From Dicaeum eximium (taxonomy: Eukaryota > Chordata > Aves > Passeriformes > Dicaeidae), in the NCBI GenBank assembly GCA_013396995.1, contig VWZP01007510.1:222857-286856 (forward strand): a stretch of 64,000 bases of DNA, in the 5' to 3' direction. The notes under the pieces were generated by a model. It was not told where the DNA came from, made no database searches, and saw nothing but the letters and a program-made list of their open reading frames with translations. Position 1 is the stretch's first letter; each line of letters begins with the position of its first letter. Positions 1-14,700 of the stretch are shown here, in pieces. A program made the translations under genes and the position numbers.

Positions 1-2929
1 GAGACATTGGGGCCACACTTTGCCTTGTTCCAAGAAGTCAGGGGATTCTGCCTTTGCACTGAGGCACGTTGGTTACATGCACCTGGGTTTTAGTCACTCT
101 GCTTTGCCTGGAGGGTATTTTTTTCATAGCTGCAGCCCTAAAACCTCGGGCAGTAGAGAAACTTGTTTTCTGGGTGACTCTAGGCAAGCAGGGATAAGTG
201 CTGCTGACTCTCCTGCCAGTGCAGGGTATTACTAGATCTGCACCAGTTTAGGAGTCACCAGTGAGTTCTGTGAAGTGGAAAAGGAAAGCAACACCCAGAG
301 ATTTCCCCTCCCTGCCTGGGCTGAGAGCAGCAGCTCCCCAAAGCAGGGTCACAGTCCAGGTGATTTGGGAATCTCTGCCTCAGCCTTACTCAAGGATGCT
401 GATGGCACCCCAGGAAGGGTAAAGAGCTCTTGGCAGTATTTCACATTATTTCCTCAGCCATGCAATGTAATCTTTAGTGCACAATGCTGTGCATGCTTGA
501 TATTGTTCCTATTTTATATTTATTTTATTTTGACTGCTACACTAAAGCTTGTGGGTGTGTCATTAAGTTTTTTTGGTTGGTTGGTTNTCCTTGCTGGTTT
601 TTGCTCCAGAGTTTTGTCACCCAGACCTCTCTGTGCACTGAGTTTCCAGTACCCATAAGCATTTAGCATCACATCCTCATGACACTGCAAGACTATGACC
701 CACACAAGGTATTTCTGTGTGTATTCTAGACTAAGTAGTATTTCACAGTAGTGAAAACTTACAAGCAACAGCACATAAATGTTTTGGTAAAGAATTTTTC
801 ACTTGGAAGGTTGTCATTTCCTATATGTGTACAATATTGGTTGCAAATGCATTAATGTTTCTATCCATGTATATAGCGTGTTAAAGCCTATTTGTTGTAC
901 ACCATAGGACTAGGGTAAAAATTTGGATAAAATATACAACTCTTAATATGAAATAGGAAAATGGGTGAAAGACATGGACACCTTCTGGAGCCATTCCTGT
1001 TTAGTCTTACTCAGTTTTATTTTGCTTCCTGTTACAAGGAACTTACTCAGGCTCCACCTGGGACTACTTAATTTCCCACTCTGTTCAGTTGCACTGTAAA
1101 TCTGAGCTATTTCCTTGGAGTTGTTGTTCCATGGTAATGTACCTCCTGCTGTACAATGGCTAATAGACCCTGGTAAAATCCTCTCAGAGGTTTCAGAAAT
1201 TAGCCTCAGAGCTCAGAAGAGGACTCAGCTGGGCAGCTGGTGGTGAGCTTGTATTTAAATCTCCCCTAAATCCACCTTGAGCCAGTACTGATGAACATGA
1301 GGCACCTTTTTCATTCATATAATGCAGGTTGTGGCTCTGGGTTCAGATGTTTGGGGACAAAGGTGCAAAGAAATAAAATACCCTTCCAACTGGTCTAAAT
1401 GGGGTGGGAGGGTGTAACAGCTCAAAACTTGGCATCAGCATCCGTGGAAGTCCCAGGTACCATCAATTCCAGTGATAGCAGCATTTCCTGAGCTGAAGTG
1501 AAATTCCTCTGCTCTCCATGCCCAGGTGCTGCTCAGCAATGACCAAGTGACACCAGTCTGGCCAGTTTGGGGCATAAGGCCTCCAGTGGGTCCTACAGGC
1601 TGAATGTTCCATTTCTGCCCATTCCAGTCTTAAAGCTGTGGTGGCAGGTCAGTAATGGTCCTCTGCTGCTGACACAGTATTGGCCAGGGTTGATGCAGCC
1701 CCTGAAAATGCAGATTTGTACACTGAGCTCAGAGGTGTCTGGGGGAACTCTGCAGTGCCTTACACCCTTCCAGTCCCTCTGGCAGCCCAGCATCAGTGAC
1801 TTTGGCTGTGGGGTTGGCACAGTCCTACACGCTGAGCCAAGGTGTCAGTCTGGGTGGGTGCTTCTACCCTAACTTTGATAGAGCCAGAAACAATAACAGC
1901 TGAGAGGAACTGGTTTGGAAGTAAAGTCAGTACGGATTCATCTTCATGCTTTAAAGCATGGTAACCAATTTGCAGGGCTCTAGAGTTTAGTTACAATGAC
2001 AAAAAGAGTTCAGATCATACCTGCAGAGAAATCAAAGCGAGAGATTCTTCCCTTTGTAATTTATTGAGCAGGAGAGATGAACAAAGGGAGGAGGCATCAC
2101 AGTTTAGAAGAGATACTCAGGTACTGCTGGGGCAGCAGTGCCAACTGTGCTGTGAAGGGCAGTGATCTGCTCTGGAGAAAGATTTGCTTCATGCAAATTT
2201 GCTACAGGCTCAGCCTGAGCATGCGGAGCGTGCAAAGCTGATTTACTACAAATGGAGTTATTTCACAGGAATCTTCGAGATGTCTAATGTTCTTGCAGCT
2301 TCCTTTTCTCCCAGGTACTGGGGTGTGAGGATGAAGATGGCCAAAGGTGTTTGTCCTTCATGTGCTCTGGAGCTGGGTAACCTACAAAATATCCAGATCA
2401 CCCCTGGTTTCATAAATGGTCACATCCAGGAGATTTTGCCTGGCACCTTGTAGGATTTGCTTTTGCCTTCATCTAATCACTATGTCAAACTGCAAGGACA
2501 CCCTGTAACAAAAGAACTTCCTGACTGTTTAAGGGCCTTTTTCTTATTTTTCCAATCTTAAACTTGCAGTTTATATAGAGCCTCAGGTCAATTTGCAGCT
2601 TCCCCTAGATCATGTTTCTGCCTATGAGAAGTCAGGTGACAGTGCACCAAAGTGAATCAAAGCACCACTTCTCCTGGTGAATGACATTTCTACAGATATT
2701 TGAGAACTGGGACTGTATTATCCAAACTAACCAGGTGGAGGTACAGAAGAGTAACATATTAGCTTGAGAGTGATGTTCTTTCTTCCAGCTGGGCTATTAG
2801 TCCTACAAACACTGACCCATTTCAGTGGAGTTTGTATCTCCATATATTATTGATCCTATGGGCTTCAATCCTTCATACAGTAAAACTGACACAGTTCATA
2901 AATGGGTGATGCCTTTTTCTCCAGTCCTA
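1..2929. other. Intergenic sequence, no gene recognised
   Basis: Both strands show only short open frames, many without an ATG, and none has a recognisable domain or a convincing exon with paired splice sites. A single undetermined base lies at 587 next to a TTGG-rich run. A perfect 16-bp palindrome around 1947-1962 is too short to interpret. I see no RNA gene and no clear interspersed repeat here. Confidence 0.6.
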
Positions 2930-3400
2930 GAGTTATGAGCCAGACACAGTTAGGGTGATAGAAAGGGGTTACCTTTATATAAGGATCCTTAGGTGCACAA
3001 TTTGTCAGGTGCAAAATGCCAAAGATGCACCCCTGCATAACGTGTGTATATACAATTTTTATAGATTTTGCAAATTAGCAAGAGTGCCCAGTTAGAAGCA
3101 TACTCAGTGAAGTCATGGCCCCAGTTCTAGTACCCTCCAAATCCTCCCCCCTCAGATGAGGACTAAACTTTGTTTATAAAAAATGTCTTGAAGAGCTGGT
3201 ATCAACCTTGGTTTCTAAGGAGAAACAAGATAGGATAGGGGTCTTGGAATGTGTTTTGGCTTTCTGCCTAGGAAAATACTGAAGCTGAGCTACAAGAATA
3301 AACTACAGAGCTACAAATATATGTGTAAAGAATACAGAGAATATATAAAAGAAAAAGGCAAAAACCAACACAGCATCATGGGCTCTGACAGGAATTTCTA
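2930..3400. mobile_element. Possible degraded LTR / endogenous-retrovirus remnant
   Basis: This roughly 470-bp block differs in texture from its flanks. It has a run resembling avian LTRs: an AT-rich stretch near 3045-3075, a C-rich stretch with CCTCCCCCCTCAGATGAGG near 3143-3165, and a purine-rich stretch at 3220-3240. The call rests on general resemblance to dispersed bird LTR sequences from memory. I could not define a TG start, a CA end or target-site duplications, and no retroviral reading frame is present. The edges are approximate, the strand is not assigned, and unique intergenic DNA remains possible. Confidence 0.3.
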
Positions 3401-6400
3401 GCAAGAAAGAGCTGAGTCATCTTCATCTGAACTCAGCTCCTTTCCCCTCCTCCTGCAAGGACAGACACTTTGAGATGTGCTTCACAGGGATGGAGCTTAT
3501 GTGAAGGTGGTCAAAAGCTGCCATTCTGCCCCAATATGTTTATGAAAATATGCCTAAGCTTCATTCTGTGTAGGTAGAAGTCTGTTGGTCCTAAGGATGG
3601 ATGGTGGCCAGTGCTAGAACATCAATCTCAAGTGTGCCAAAGAAGGTACAGCCTCAGATAAAGAGGACAGTGTGTGCTGAGGATGCAGTTCAGCCCAGAT
3701 CTTTCCAGACAGCACAAAAGAAACGAAACAATAATGGTTTTAGAACCCTAAAATAACCTGTGTTCTAAAAATTCTCAAGGATCCTGGTGGAAGTGCACTG
3801 TTAAGTCACAATGCCTTCCATGCTGGGGAAAGGGCAAGGAGAGCTCTCTGCAGGAAGGATGTATTAGCACTTGTGGTTCCTGCCTGGCAGTGAGAGACAG
3901 CTGCCCCAGACAGGGCACAGAAAGGAGGCCAGAGAAGGGGGAAGGGACTGGAAAAGTGTGGACATGTGGCAGCTGTGCCCAAGAGGGACCTGCAAGAGCT
4001 GGTTTAGCCTTGCTTTGTCCCCTCTTTACAAGTGGGGACTGCAAAAAGAGCTGATGTGATGTGTCAGTAGCTGTGGCTCCCAGGAGCTGCTTGTCAGAGT
4101 GCACAGGAGAGTGAATCCCACCTGTGTGCAGGGGACTGTGATGGCATGAGCCTTGGGACAGAGGTAAATGCAGCAGGTGGACATTTGCACCTGTTCTTAC
4201 TTAATGTGTATTGACCTTCACCTGGTAGGAGATGGAAGGAACCTGCTGCAGAGCTGTGTTGTGGTGCTTTTGTAAGTCCCGCTGCATGGAAACCAGAGAA
4301 ATGAAGAGATTTTTACTGTAAGAGTCTCCATGTTTGGCTCACAACAGTGAATTTAAAAGCAAAGATCTACGAAATAGTATAAACTCAGAAGCAATTGTAG
4401 GACTCTGACAGGGACAGATGTGCACAGAAACACCAAAATGTGACTGAAGTCTGACATGTGCTTGTCAGAAGTCAGAGCTGAGGACTGAAGTTCAGTGCCA
4501 TGCAGAAGAAACCCCTTGTGAAGCTCTATGGACTGTGGTGCTTTCCTGACAGGGCAGAACTAGCTGGGACAGAAATGTATTTATACCACTTGATATTTTA
4601 TTTAGTGCACATACATATTTTAACAAACCCCTGATTAGCTCCCACAGCATGTCTTCTGTAAATCTTTGCATTGTGCCTGGGTAGGAACTCTTGCTAGTCC
4701 TGTGCTCCTTTCACAGCAAAAGAGGATCATTCCTGCCTTAGCCTTCAGAGCAAACTGTGGTTTCCCTTTCTGCTTTGTTCCTAATTCCCTTCTCCTGCGA
4801 AGGGCAGAGTCCTTCTGACCAGGGAACCACACGTAACCCCAGCACTGGCTCTAGAGCTTTCATCTGCCAGGCAGTTCCTCTTCATTGACATTTTTCCCTA
4901 CTGCCCACTCCTCTTTCCATTTGAACAGCAAAAAGACAACAACTATCCTCAGACTGTTCTTATTCCCTGTGCCAGGTAGGAATTCTCAGCTCCTGGCCCT
5001 GCAAAGGACAGCCTCAAGAATCACACCACGGGCCTGTGGCAAAGTTAATGAACCCTGTGTAAATAGCAGGAAGAAAATCAGGCTGAGGTTTAGTAACAAA
5101 CTGCAATGGCATGTGAGAAGTGGTATTTTCTAAAGCATTAATGACTGACATACATGCTGCCATCAGGAGCACTTAGGAAAATCCCTAGCTAAAGTCTCAG
5201 GGAATCTCTCTGATTTTAAGGAATGAAACCAGTGGGAGTATTTTTGTAGGTGTGACAATTGGATCAGACTCAGGGTCTCTATAGTAATTTGCTTTGGTGA
5301 AATCTTACTGGCAGCATCTGATGTAATTCTGTAGGTCCTCTTTGTGAAATCAGGATATCTTCTGCTAGTTAAATGTGTACAGACACACCCTAAATCTCCT
5401 GCAAAGGCCACTGCTGTGAGGGATGCTAAACTCCTGTAGGTGTGGATGATGTATCCTGAATATTCAAGGTCAAACTGATTATCAGTTTCAAGTCAAAAAC
5501 AAATTTTAATGTTCCCATTAACTGGTCCCATTGAAGCTTGTATCCCCCATGGCACAAAATGTCCTTGGACTGTCCTAGGACAGCTTGTTCAGCAGTGCCT
5601 CCTCAGAGGCCAAAGGCCCTGCAGTGACCTGACTCTTTGTGTTCTTAGGGACAGCTTTGCTGTCAGTGTTGGGCCTGCCCTGGAGGATGTGTGATGAGTG
5701 CTGTGGGTACAGCAGGGAATGGATCTGGCAGCTGGGCCATATGTCAGCCAGTGGCCCTTGGAGTGGTGACATTCCTATCCATCCCTCACTAGAATTACAG
5801 ATTTCTAAAAAGAAATATAATCAACTGATGTTACCTTTAACCCAAATGAATAATTTTAGTTGCTTCAAAGCAATGTCTTGATTAAAAAAAAAAAGTAGCA
5901 GAAAACTGGACACATGTCAAAATCTTATTTGTTCTTAAATACAAATCTTTCCTTTTCAAAAAGCACAGATGGCCAAACCAGCCCTGCAACAACAAATGGG
6001 GGCAGGATAAGTTTTAGGAACAGGCAAGTGAATCTCAGAATTTCTGCATCTGATACAGGGCAGCTCTGAGAGGGAATGGGGACTGATGGGCAGTTGCCAA
6101 TTTCTGTAGATCTGAATCCAAGAGCCAGGGAAAGTTCCAGGATGGTCACAGCATAAAGAGACCTGAACAATGGCAGCTGGAAATGCCTCAACAGCTCTGG
6201 CTTGGCTTCCACTCTGCAAACCTGTGCTGAGGATCAACTTGTGAGGCAGAAACTTTAGCCTTGAGGAGAATATAGTGGCTCTCACCCATCTCAGTGGGCT
6301 GGGTAGAAGAAAGTTGAAAGTAACAATCTCTTCTAGGAAAGTTATTGGATGAAGGCAAACTAAATGCATTGCTGTAAAACCAACAGTTTTTATCAACACT

Positions 6401-8675
6401 TCTACTTCTGTAATTTCTGTAGGAAAGCTGCAATACTTTGTGCTCCTCCATGTACCCTCTGCCATTCCCTTGGATGATTTATTTTTACATATGTGATGTT
6501 CAGTGGTACCTGCCAAGTCCTGTGTGACACCTGGGTGTTCTGCAGGTGTGTGAATAATGTGCAGCTCAAAGCAAACTGGATGTCTGTTGCATCAGCTTCC
6601 ACCCATGTATCTTTTATTCTAACATCAGAAAATGTCTTTTGTAGTGGAAGATAATTCCTACTTACCTCAAGGAACCCTGTGTGATGCCAGGAACAGGGAG
6701 TTTGAAAAACTGATTGCAAAGAAATTTAGGGGAAAATTTTTGTTCTCTTTCCGTTCACAAGCGGATCTCAATCCTGCAAATGGTTTTATTCTTAGCATTA
6801 CTGACAAGGGCATGCAGGGACTCCTGCTGGTATCCTAATGTTTTAGACATCACCTGGAAGGGCTCTAAAGGTAGTCTGGGATCTGCTGTTTTGGCTGAAA
6901 TTCCAGACTTTAAACTGGGAAGGAGAGCAGGTCCTTGGAGTTAAAAATACAGGGAAGACCTCCTTTGACTTTTACTGAGCAATAACACATCCTTCCAGAT
7001 TCCTTTTCCCACTTTCCTCTTGCTATTTACTACATCCTCTCTACAAGGAGATTATGGGAAATCCATTTCTAAGTCAATAGCACCTTATGAGCCATTGACT
7101 ACCTGGAATTATTCCTGGTTAGAGAACGCAGCTTCAATTTCTTCTGTAATCTTTCCCACACATCGGCATGTCCATGTTTGTGCCACAGTTTTGATTGCTA
7201 AGGCACAATGACCTTGTAGCTCTATTTGTAAGCAGTGCCTTAATTCAGCAAAGAAACTGGATATTGGGCATGTTCTGGTTGGAGCCTTAGTACCTGATAA
7301 AATACCCAGACTTATAAAGTGTCCTACACACCCCTGCAGAAGCCAACAGGACTTTGTTTGCCTATGGCACCCTCCATCCAAAGCCCAAAATTAAAGCATG
7401 CCACGTTTTCACCCATTTACCTGTGCAGGAGTATTTTCTAGGCAACCACATGTGGGTTACAGGAATATGAATGTTTTAACTGGCCATTGCTGTGCTGGTT
7501 CATGTCTGTGGGGAGACTGTCCCAGCTTCTCCTATCCCTGTGTTATCTGGGTTTGTAAGGCACCTTCTCTATGCTTTCCCTCCCATGTTTATACTGCAGC
7601 AGGAACAGACAAATCCCTTAGAAACCTGCACATGCTTGAGCTTAGGAAGGGCTAAGCCAAGGTTAATATTTCCTCTGAAAAGCCTCCTTTGCTTTCTACA
7701 GGAACAGGCTTACAAATTGTAAAAACAAACCAGGCTTGTCTAATTCAAACTCTACAAGTTCCAAATGTCATTTGGAGGTGGCTAGGATTCAGTTCCTTTT
7801 TATACACTTATTTTCAGTAGAGAAAGACTGCATTTTACTGGGCTAGAACTAGCAGAGTCACTTCAGCTTAGTAAGTCTTCTCTTTGAACAGAGCCTAAGC
7901 CACTAGAGGACAGGGAGAGTTTCTGGAAAATGGAGGTAAGGATAGAATTTGCCAGGGAATGTTACTTTCATCCATGCCTGTATCACCTAGGTGAATTTTT
8001 ATAGCCTTGATTTTTAGGTAGTCCCCCGAGGAAAACACAGGAGTGTCACTGGTATTTGACATCTTTATCCAGTCCTTGGCTGTGCTACAGACTTACAGTG
8101 ACACCTTTAGGATGTCATCTAATTGCTCTGTGTCCAGCCCCTATCTGCCATGAGAGGATTCCTACTGTACCTTGTGTTTTCTGAGTTCACACAGAACCAC
8201 GTGTGGCAGTGATAGTTTTTCACTGTGTGTGTGAAGAATGGGGCTCCACCACCCAGTAGGGCTGACTGAAATGCACATAACTCACCACCTCTTTTATCTC
8301 CGAGCATTTCCTTCACCTAGAAGGAATATTTGTAAGCCAACCTGGCCTGGTTGAACTGCAGGGTGAGGGCTATGAGGTTTCAATCAAAGATTTACTACAT
8401 GCTGTCTTCTAATTTTTTCCTACTTTTGCTTTTCATCTGGAGATTGTTGGTTACATGCAGAGAAGTCAGTCTGGGCTTGTCAGATGAACTCGCATGGGAC
8501 TGGGAAATTGGGTCCTTATGGAACTACATGCATAGGTGAGCTGGAGCTGCAGGTAACCCTTCACCAGGAGAGGGGGCTGCCTGCCCTCACAAGGAGCAGG
8601 CAGGGCTGTGCTTATACTGAACGCGGGACTGGCTGAGCCGTGTCCCACTGCTCCCTGCCCAGTTTGTCACCTGAG

Positions 8676-8719
8676 CCTTCAAAGGCTGGAGGAAAGGCCT
8701 TTGAAGGAAGGCCTTCAAA
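8676..8719. repeat. Small inverted repeat with two competing stems
   Basis: The arm CCTTCAAAGGC (8676-8686) pairs perfectly with GCCTTTGAAGG (8697-8707), giving an 11-bp stem with a 10-nt loop. The right arm can instead pair through TTTGAAGG (8700-8707) with CCTTCAAA (8712-8719) around a 4-nt loop. The structure is visible in the sequence. No function is implied, and it is shorter than a typical microRNA precursor. Confidence 0.6.
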
Positions 8720-11700
8720 ATAAGGAGGCAAAGAGGGAAGGGAAGCAGAGAATATGAACAGGCCTTGCATTGGCATTTCTCAAGGTCAGATAGGTGTTCC
8801 CACAATTTTCCTTAGTGACAATGAGGCTCGAATGGAAGTGACTGATATTCTCTTTGCCTGCCTGGTTGGGATGGCCACAACAAAATCCAGTGGGTCCAGA
8901 AAACTGCAGGGTATTAGCTTTGGGAACCCAGTAAACATGGGAAAGAAATGCCAGCATTCACCAGGATATGCATTTAAACTGCTGTGACTGAGCTGGTGTA
9001 ATAGGCTTCACTATACAAACACTTTCGAATTTCTTTGTGTACTTTTCCCCATGTATTTGTTCTGACAGAAGACATTTGGGCTGATCCATGAAAGCCTTAC
9101 TTGTGCTGCAGGCTGAGCACAGCCGTGAGGGCAGTGCAGGGCTCCACCCAGTGGAACATTCCCTGTCAAGGTGTGCTCTGCACCTGCTGCTCCCCCCACG
9201 CTGAGCACACAGCCCTGCACAGGGTACAGGGCATGTGCCCTCAGCCTCCCGGGAGCTGGGAAACAAAAGGTGAGGAAGCATCGCCGGAGATGTGAGATTT
9301 GTGACTTCCAATGCATCTGCTTGCTCACACTGTTCAGCAAGGAACAGAGCATTTCCTTTGTCCTATGAGGTGGTTTGATTACAATACTCAAAGTCTTCTC
9401 CCCCCCTTTCTCTTCCTTCATGCTAATAGGGCTGTGACCTGTCCCCTGGGGGTGCAGGAAAATACTTTACATACTTTTCCTCATCACTGCTGCTGTGTTG
9501 TAACTCTCAGCCCTGGTCTCTCTGAGCTGGTGACAGCAAGGAGCCCCTTCCAAGTGACCAGGGAGCAGTTGTGAACAGCGTTTTCTGGATGGCTGAGCAA
9601 GGACTCTGGCTCTTGTAGTAGTGATGGCAAGCACGCTTTTCCATCCTGAAAGTAGTGATTGCTACTCAGAGGAGTATTAGGCATGTGTGAATGATTGCAC
9701 CCACAGCTCAGCGTTCGTGCTGCTCATTCTCCATCTGCTCCGTGGAAGATCTAGGAAAGAAGCCAGGAAAATATAGTGGTAAATAATGTTTCTATTGCAC
9801 CTGCTATGGGAAACACGCAAAGTGTTTTGCAAGCTATGCCAAAGTCCTGCTGCCACTAGGAAATGGGAGCACGTTCTGGTGCTTTCTTGTAATGTGCTTC
9901 ATGGGAGGTGTGAGGAGAAGACTGAACCCTGGGCAGCATGAACCTGGTGGAGTCTAGCTCTGTTTCCAGACTTGTAGTATGAACTCGATTATGAGAGAAG
10001 CATAAAATATTAGTTGGATGCCTCACGGCAATTTGAAGAATCTGGAAGTGCTACCAGACTGCTCAGTGAGGTAAAAAATGCTGCAATGACAGAAATGTTT
10101 GTGCTCCTGGGCTTGTTCTACCTCAAACACTCATAGGGAGGGACCTTGTCCCTTCCTCTGCATGCCAGGATGATGACACTCCTCTACTGGGACCCTGGAA
10201 CAGCTCTCATGGATCATTTCCTGAGGGGATACTGCTTCATCCAAAACACCGTCTGACTCTCCTGCAATTTCTTTTATGAAGCATTCAAATATTTTAACTA
10301 AAACTCCTGTCTACTTCTTTGCTCCTGCACCTAAATCTGTAGCTATGAAATGTTTTGTCCCTGCAACAAGTCCCTTGGAAGTAGCTTGCTTTGATTTGTT
10401 CCCAGTGTTTTGGCTCCTCACAGAGCAGACCATGTCATTGTAGCTGTGTTTGTTTGAGGCCTACACTTGAGCAGATACATTCCTGTTGCAGAACACCTGA
10501 CCTGAAGCTCTTTCCCACTCTCAAGGTCCAGAAGGACAAGTCAGGTTGCTGGTATGCTCTTTCTGAAGGGATCTCTTCTTTCTGCATCCACAAACCTAGA
10601 TGATGATTCTGCAAGAAATTATCCTCTAGCCTTGGATTTCCTATGTAAGGAATGAAAATGCCACTGGGATGTCTCCATAGCCATTATACAGTATTTATGG
10701 GAACTCCTGTTCTATCCCTTTGTGGTGGGAGCTTTCCTAGTCACCTGCTTTCCAGCTGCTCAGACTCATTGGAGCCCAGCAGAGTAACCCACTGCCCACC
10801 CAGGCTCATACTGGCACTGACTGGATGCTTGAGTACTTCTGCATCACTTCAAAGATGATTACAGACATTGAGTTTCCTTTGGAAATGCTCATAGATAAGC
10901 TGGAGATTATCATAATGAGAAAGTTGTACAGGTATAACCTAGGGATGTTTGTTTGGACCTGTAGATGTTTGATTGGACCTTGAAAGGACACTACTAATTT
11001 ATTTTTTAAGCGCCTGTGAACAAGAGAGCCTTCCAGTGGGTTTATCTGTGCAAAGCCTTGCACTCATTTGGCCTCATTTTTTGACTTGTTTCCACCAGAA
11101 CAGTCAGTGTGATCTCTCTGAGGACACCTTGGCTGGGTGCCTATTGATGGAGGAACAAAGGAAGTGAAGCAGCTTGTCCAGGGACAGGAATGGAATCTGT
11201 CAGAACTGCATTTATTTATCTGGTATCATTTTCCCCAGTGCTGTGCCAAAACCACACCTCTCCGGTGAGCTGGTTAGATGGAGCAGAGCATTCTTAGGCC
11301 TGCACTCAGCTCGGGTTTTGCCTCCTATAAAACTAGTTTTTCTCACCCTCTTGCTGATGACTGACAAAAGTAAATCAGCTCCTTTGTGAGACCCAAACAA
11401 GCTGGAAATCAGCTCTTCCATGTTTGTGTGGCAGGAGGATGTTCCCAAGTGCTTGGGAGGAAAGCTGCAATTGAAGTCGCTGCAATTTAATTGAAGCTGT
11501 AACTTGGCCGTGTTGTTTTTACGGCACAGTTCTCCACGGGCTGGATGCAGAGGGCAGAGCTATTCCCATGGTGCTCAGATGTGAGAAAGTTTATTTCATT
11601 TCATTCCACCGCCTAGTCCTCAGGGAGTGCAGTCCACCAAAAATCAGGGAAAAACCAAATGCTAAAAATACTTGTATGGAAGAGAAAACCCACAACACAT

Positions 11701-14700
11701 TCATGTGGAATCAAGAGCCAGCTGCTTTGTGGTGATAAAAGTGCTGTGGCTTGTGTATTGTGAAGGACTTCACAGTTCAACAAATTGTGGCTTCTTCAGA
11801 GAGAAAGATGTGGCAGCTTTTTTCAACAGTAATATTTCTAAGGCCTTGGTTTTGCTTTTATAAGCAAAAGCTGGAGATTCAGATTCAAGGGTATCACTGA
11901 GACTATTTTTTTATAATGGAAGAAAATGTTTTGTAAATGAATAATAAAATCAGCTTTCCCAGCTCTTCCCTTCAGGCTGGTGTCTGGTTGAGGCAGAGTC
12001 TAACACTTGTGCAAACAGAACTAATGGCAAGTGCCCTGTTATTTGTTTGTTCTAGCATGAAAGATTGACTCTATGGTGAGATTTCAAACTTCTCAATCTT
12101 CCTTGTAACCGGATTTTTAGTCTAAATTACTTCCCTGAAATCCATCTGTATTATCCAGAAAGTTCAAAACATGACAACTGGTCCTCTTTGTATCTTTTGC
12201 TCAGGACAAGGCGGGGAGTAAGGACTGCATGGGTAAAATGTTCTGCCTGCTGGTGCTAGAAGGCTTCTCTTTTAGCAGAAAGATATCTGGGTAAAATCTT
12301 TGTGATGTTATTAAAGAGCCATGTATTCCTGGGGACTACTGAACAAAGACAAACCTCCCAGATAATAGACTGGAGAGCAAATGCTCATCAGTGTGAGGTC
12401 AGATAGCCCTGGATATAATATCTAACAGATCTTCCTCATCAAAAAATGTCTGATCAACATAGGGATGATACAACTTCAAATATGATTCTTCCAAGTGTTA
12501 ATGATATGATAAAGAGGTTGCTGAAAAACATGTTAGCTGGGGTGATCATAGATTGATTCTATTTAAATTAACTGTAAGGATAAACAAAAGTAGATTTGGA
12601 ATTCAGATTTTCTTCTTTCAAAGGGAGAACTGATTAGGGAAACCAACATACTTGAATATGGATAAAGGTTTGGAATTTCTTTGTCAGCTGTTGCACAATT
12701 ATTAGCAGGATCTTACCCAAGTATAGGACTTTTCACTCCAGCATTCCAAAAGAATTGGAATATAGCAGCAAAAAGGGTTTGAACAGAATTGTCCTCTGAG
12801 AACAGAAACATACAGGTGCAGAGACAAACCAGGCAGCATGGAAATGAGATGAGGGTAGAAAGTAATGATGTTCCTAACAATACCTGTGATATTACACAAT
12901 ATTTGTATTGGTTTACTTTAATGGAGAATTTTAAAATGTAATGGAATTGAAATGGATACAATTCAGCAAGACAACACGTGATTATGAGTCCACAGATCAA
13001 GAGAGATTTCTGCTGTTCATGCATGTAAGTGTAATCAGATGGGGGAGAAGGATGGGAGGGTCAGCCAGAGTCTAGATCTGACCTGCCTGGTGGGAAAAAT
13101 GCAGTTTCAGTCCTGGTAAGTGGGGAAGGATGAGGGGTTATTGATGCACTGTACAAAGCAGGAATGAAGTTTTAACTAGCTTTGCAGGTACTTAGGTCTG
13201 AAACAAATGCAGAAAAAGATTATTAATTTCCCAGTAACTCCAGACACCCCCTTGATGAGAGAAAGAAAGAGTCTACCATCACTAAATACACTGCAGGATG
13301 AACAACAGGAAGAGAAACATATTTAAACCAAAGGATAGCATTAGTCAAAGAGCAAAAGGATATGACGGGGCCAGGCATAAACTTGGTCTTGAAACAAGGT
13401 AAACACCAATAACCCTCTGAACAGGGAGGCTTTAAAAGAGTCTCCAAACTGGTGCTGTGGAAAGAAGAAAGTTATTCTAGAAAATGGAGGTATGGAAGGC
13501 CTTTCCAGCCCCATGATTTATGGGGATGATAATGCAGATACAGTTGAACAAGTTGACATTAAAAGCAGCAGGTGCCATCAGGAGATAATAATTTTGTTCT
13601 AGGTGGCAGGAAATTGAACTTTTTTTTTAGAAGTGGCATTCAGGTGGAGTCTGGTTATCTCCACCAGTGTTTGCCAAAGGCCATTCACCTCTGGTTTTTG
13701 GGACAACAGGGCAAGTTTCAGGCCAATACACATTTTGCTGCAATGCTTTTCCCTGCCTGGGAACCAGTGATGAACATATGCATTCCTAAAGAACACGTGC
13801 CTACATCGTCATGCCCTTGGAGTGGAGAATGTTTCCTGACTCTACAACCTGGCTCTAATTCAATTAAATGAACTGCTGAGGGCAGGTTGTGCAGTGTATG
13901 AATGGTAGGAAAACATGAGCTGCAGTTGCCTTGAACCAGATCCTCCATTGCAAGGCATGGAGCTTGCTTGCAAAGGTTTTATTTTTAATGCTCTTTACAA
14001 CTATGCTTATGAATGTGTGGAATTTGTAAAATGAGCCATAGGATACATCTGTGTGAATATTGCTGCTTGAGTCATTCTAGGAAATGATGCAGGTTGGAAA
14101 CTTTGCAATATTCTTCCTGCCAAAGTGGGTATTTCCCAACATACAGCCCAGCCCTCTCTACAGTGGTCTGCCAGTCAGTGCCCAGTAGTGAACTGCAGTG
14201 GCAAGAACTGATCTGTCAGAGGCTACATTACCTTAACTGTGTCTGTGATCTGGTGCTTTGGAGGGAAGGAGGGTTCTTGCAGGTGTTCAGGCAGATGTCC
14301 CTGAACAGCAGGACAGTGAAAGTTTCCAGTGCTACACCTGCAGATATATTTCCCCTTGCTCCTTTCAGCTGGCTTGCAGGATTGTGTGACTGCTCTTGCT
14401 GCAGGCTACATTCCAGGATGAGGTTTGAGCTGCTCCAGCAGCTCAAATGAGCAGTAGCTACACTGATATACATCTTAGAAGAATTAGCTGCTAAAAAGAG
14501 CTGGTTGGAAACAGCAATCCTGAGAGGTTTGTTCTATTCTTGAGAATTAAGCACTTAAGCAATGCCCTCTAGCTTTGTTCTGACTTTGTAATTCTCTGTA
14601 ATTTAGCAAAGCTTACAAACCTTGCCCTTTTGCCACATATCAATTGTGCTTTGCAGCAATGAGCATCAAATAGACAAGTGATAAGAAGAGCTGGCATTTA

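Noticed and set aside
1947..1962. Perfect 16-bp palindrome CATGCTTTAAAGCATG
   Set aside because: A single palindrome of this length is expected by chance in a window this size, and nothing around it suggests a function.
5956..6516. Minus-strand open frame of about 186 codons
   Set aside because: It opens at TTG, has no recognisable domain or splice context, and overlaps other frames of similar length. I take it as chance.
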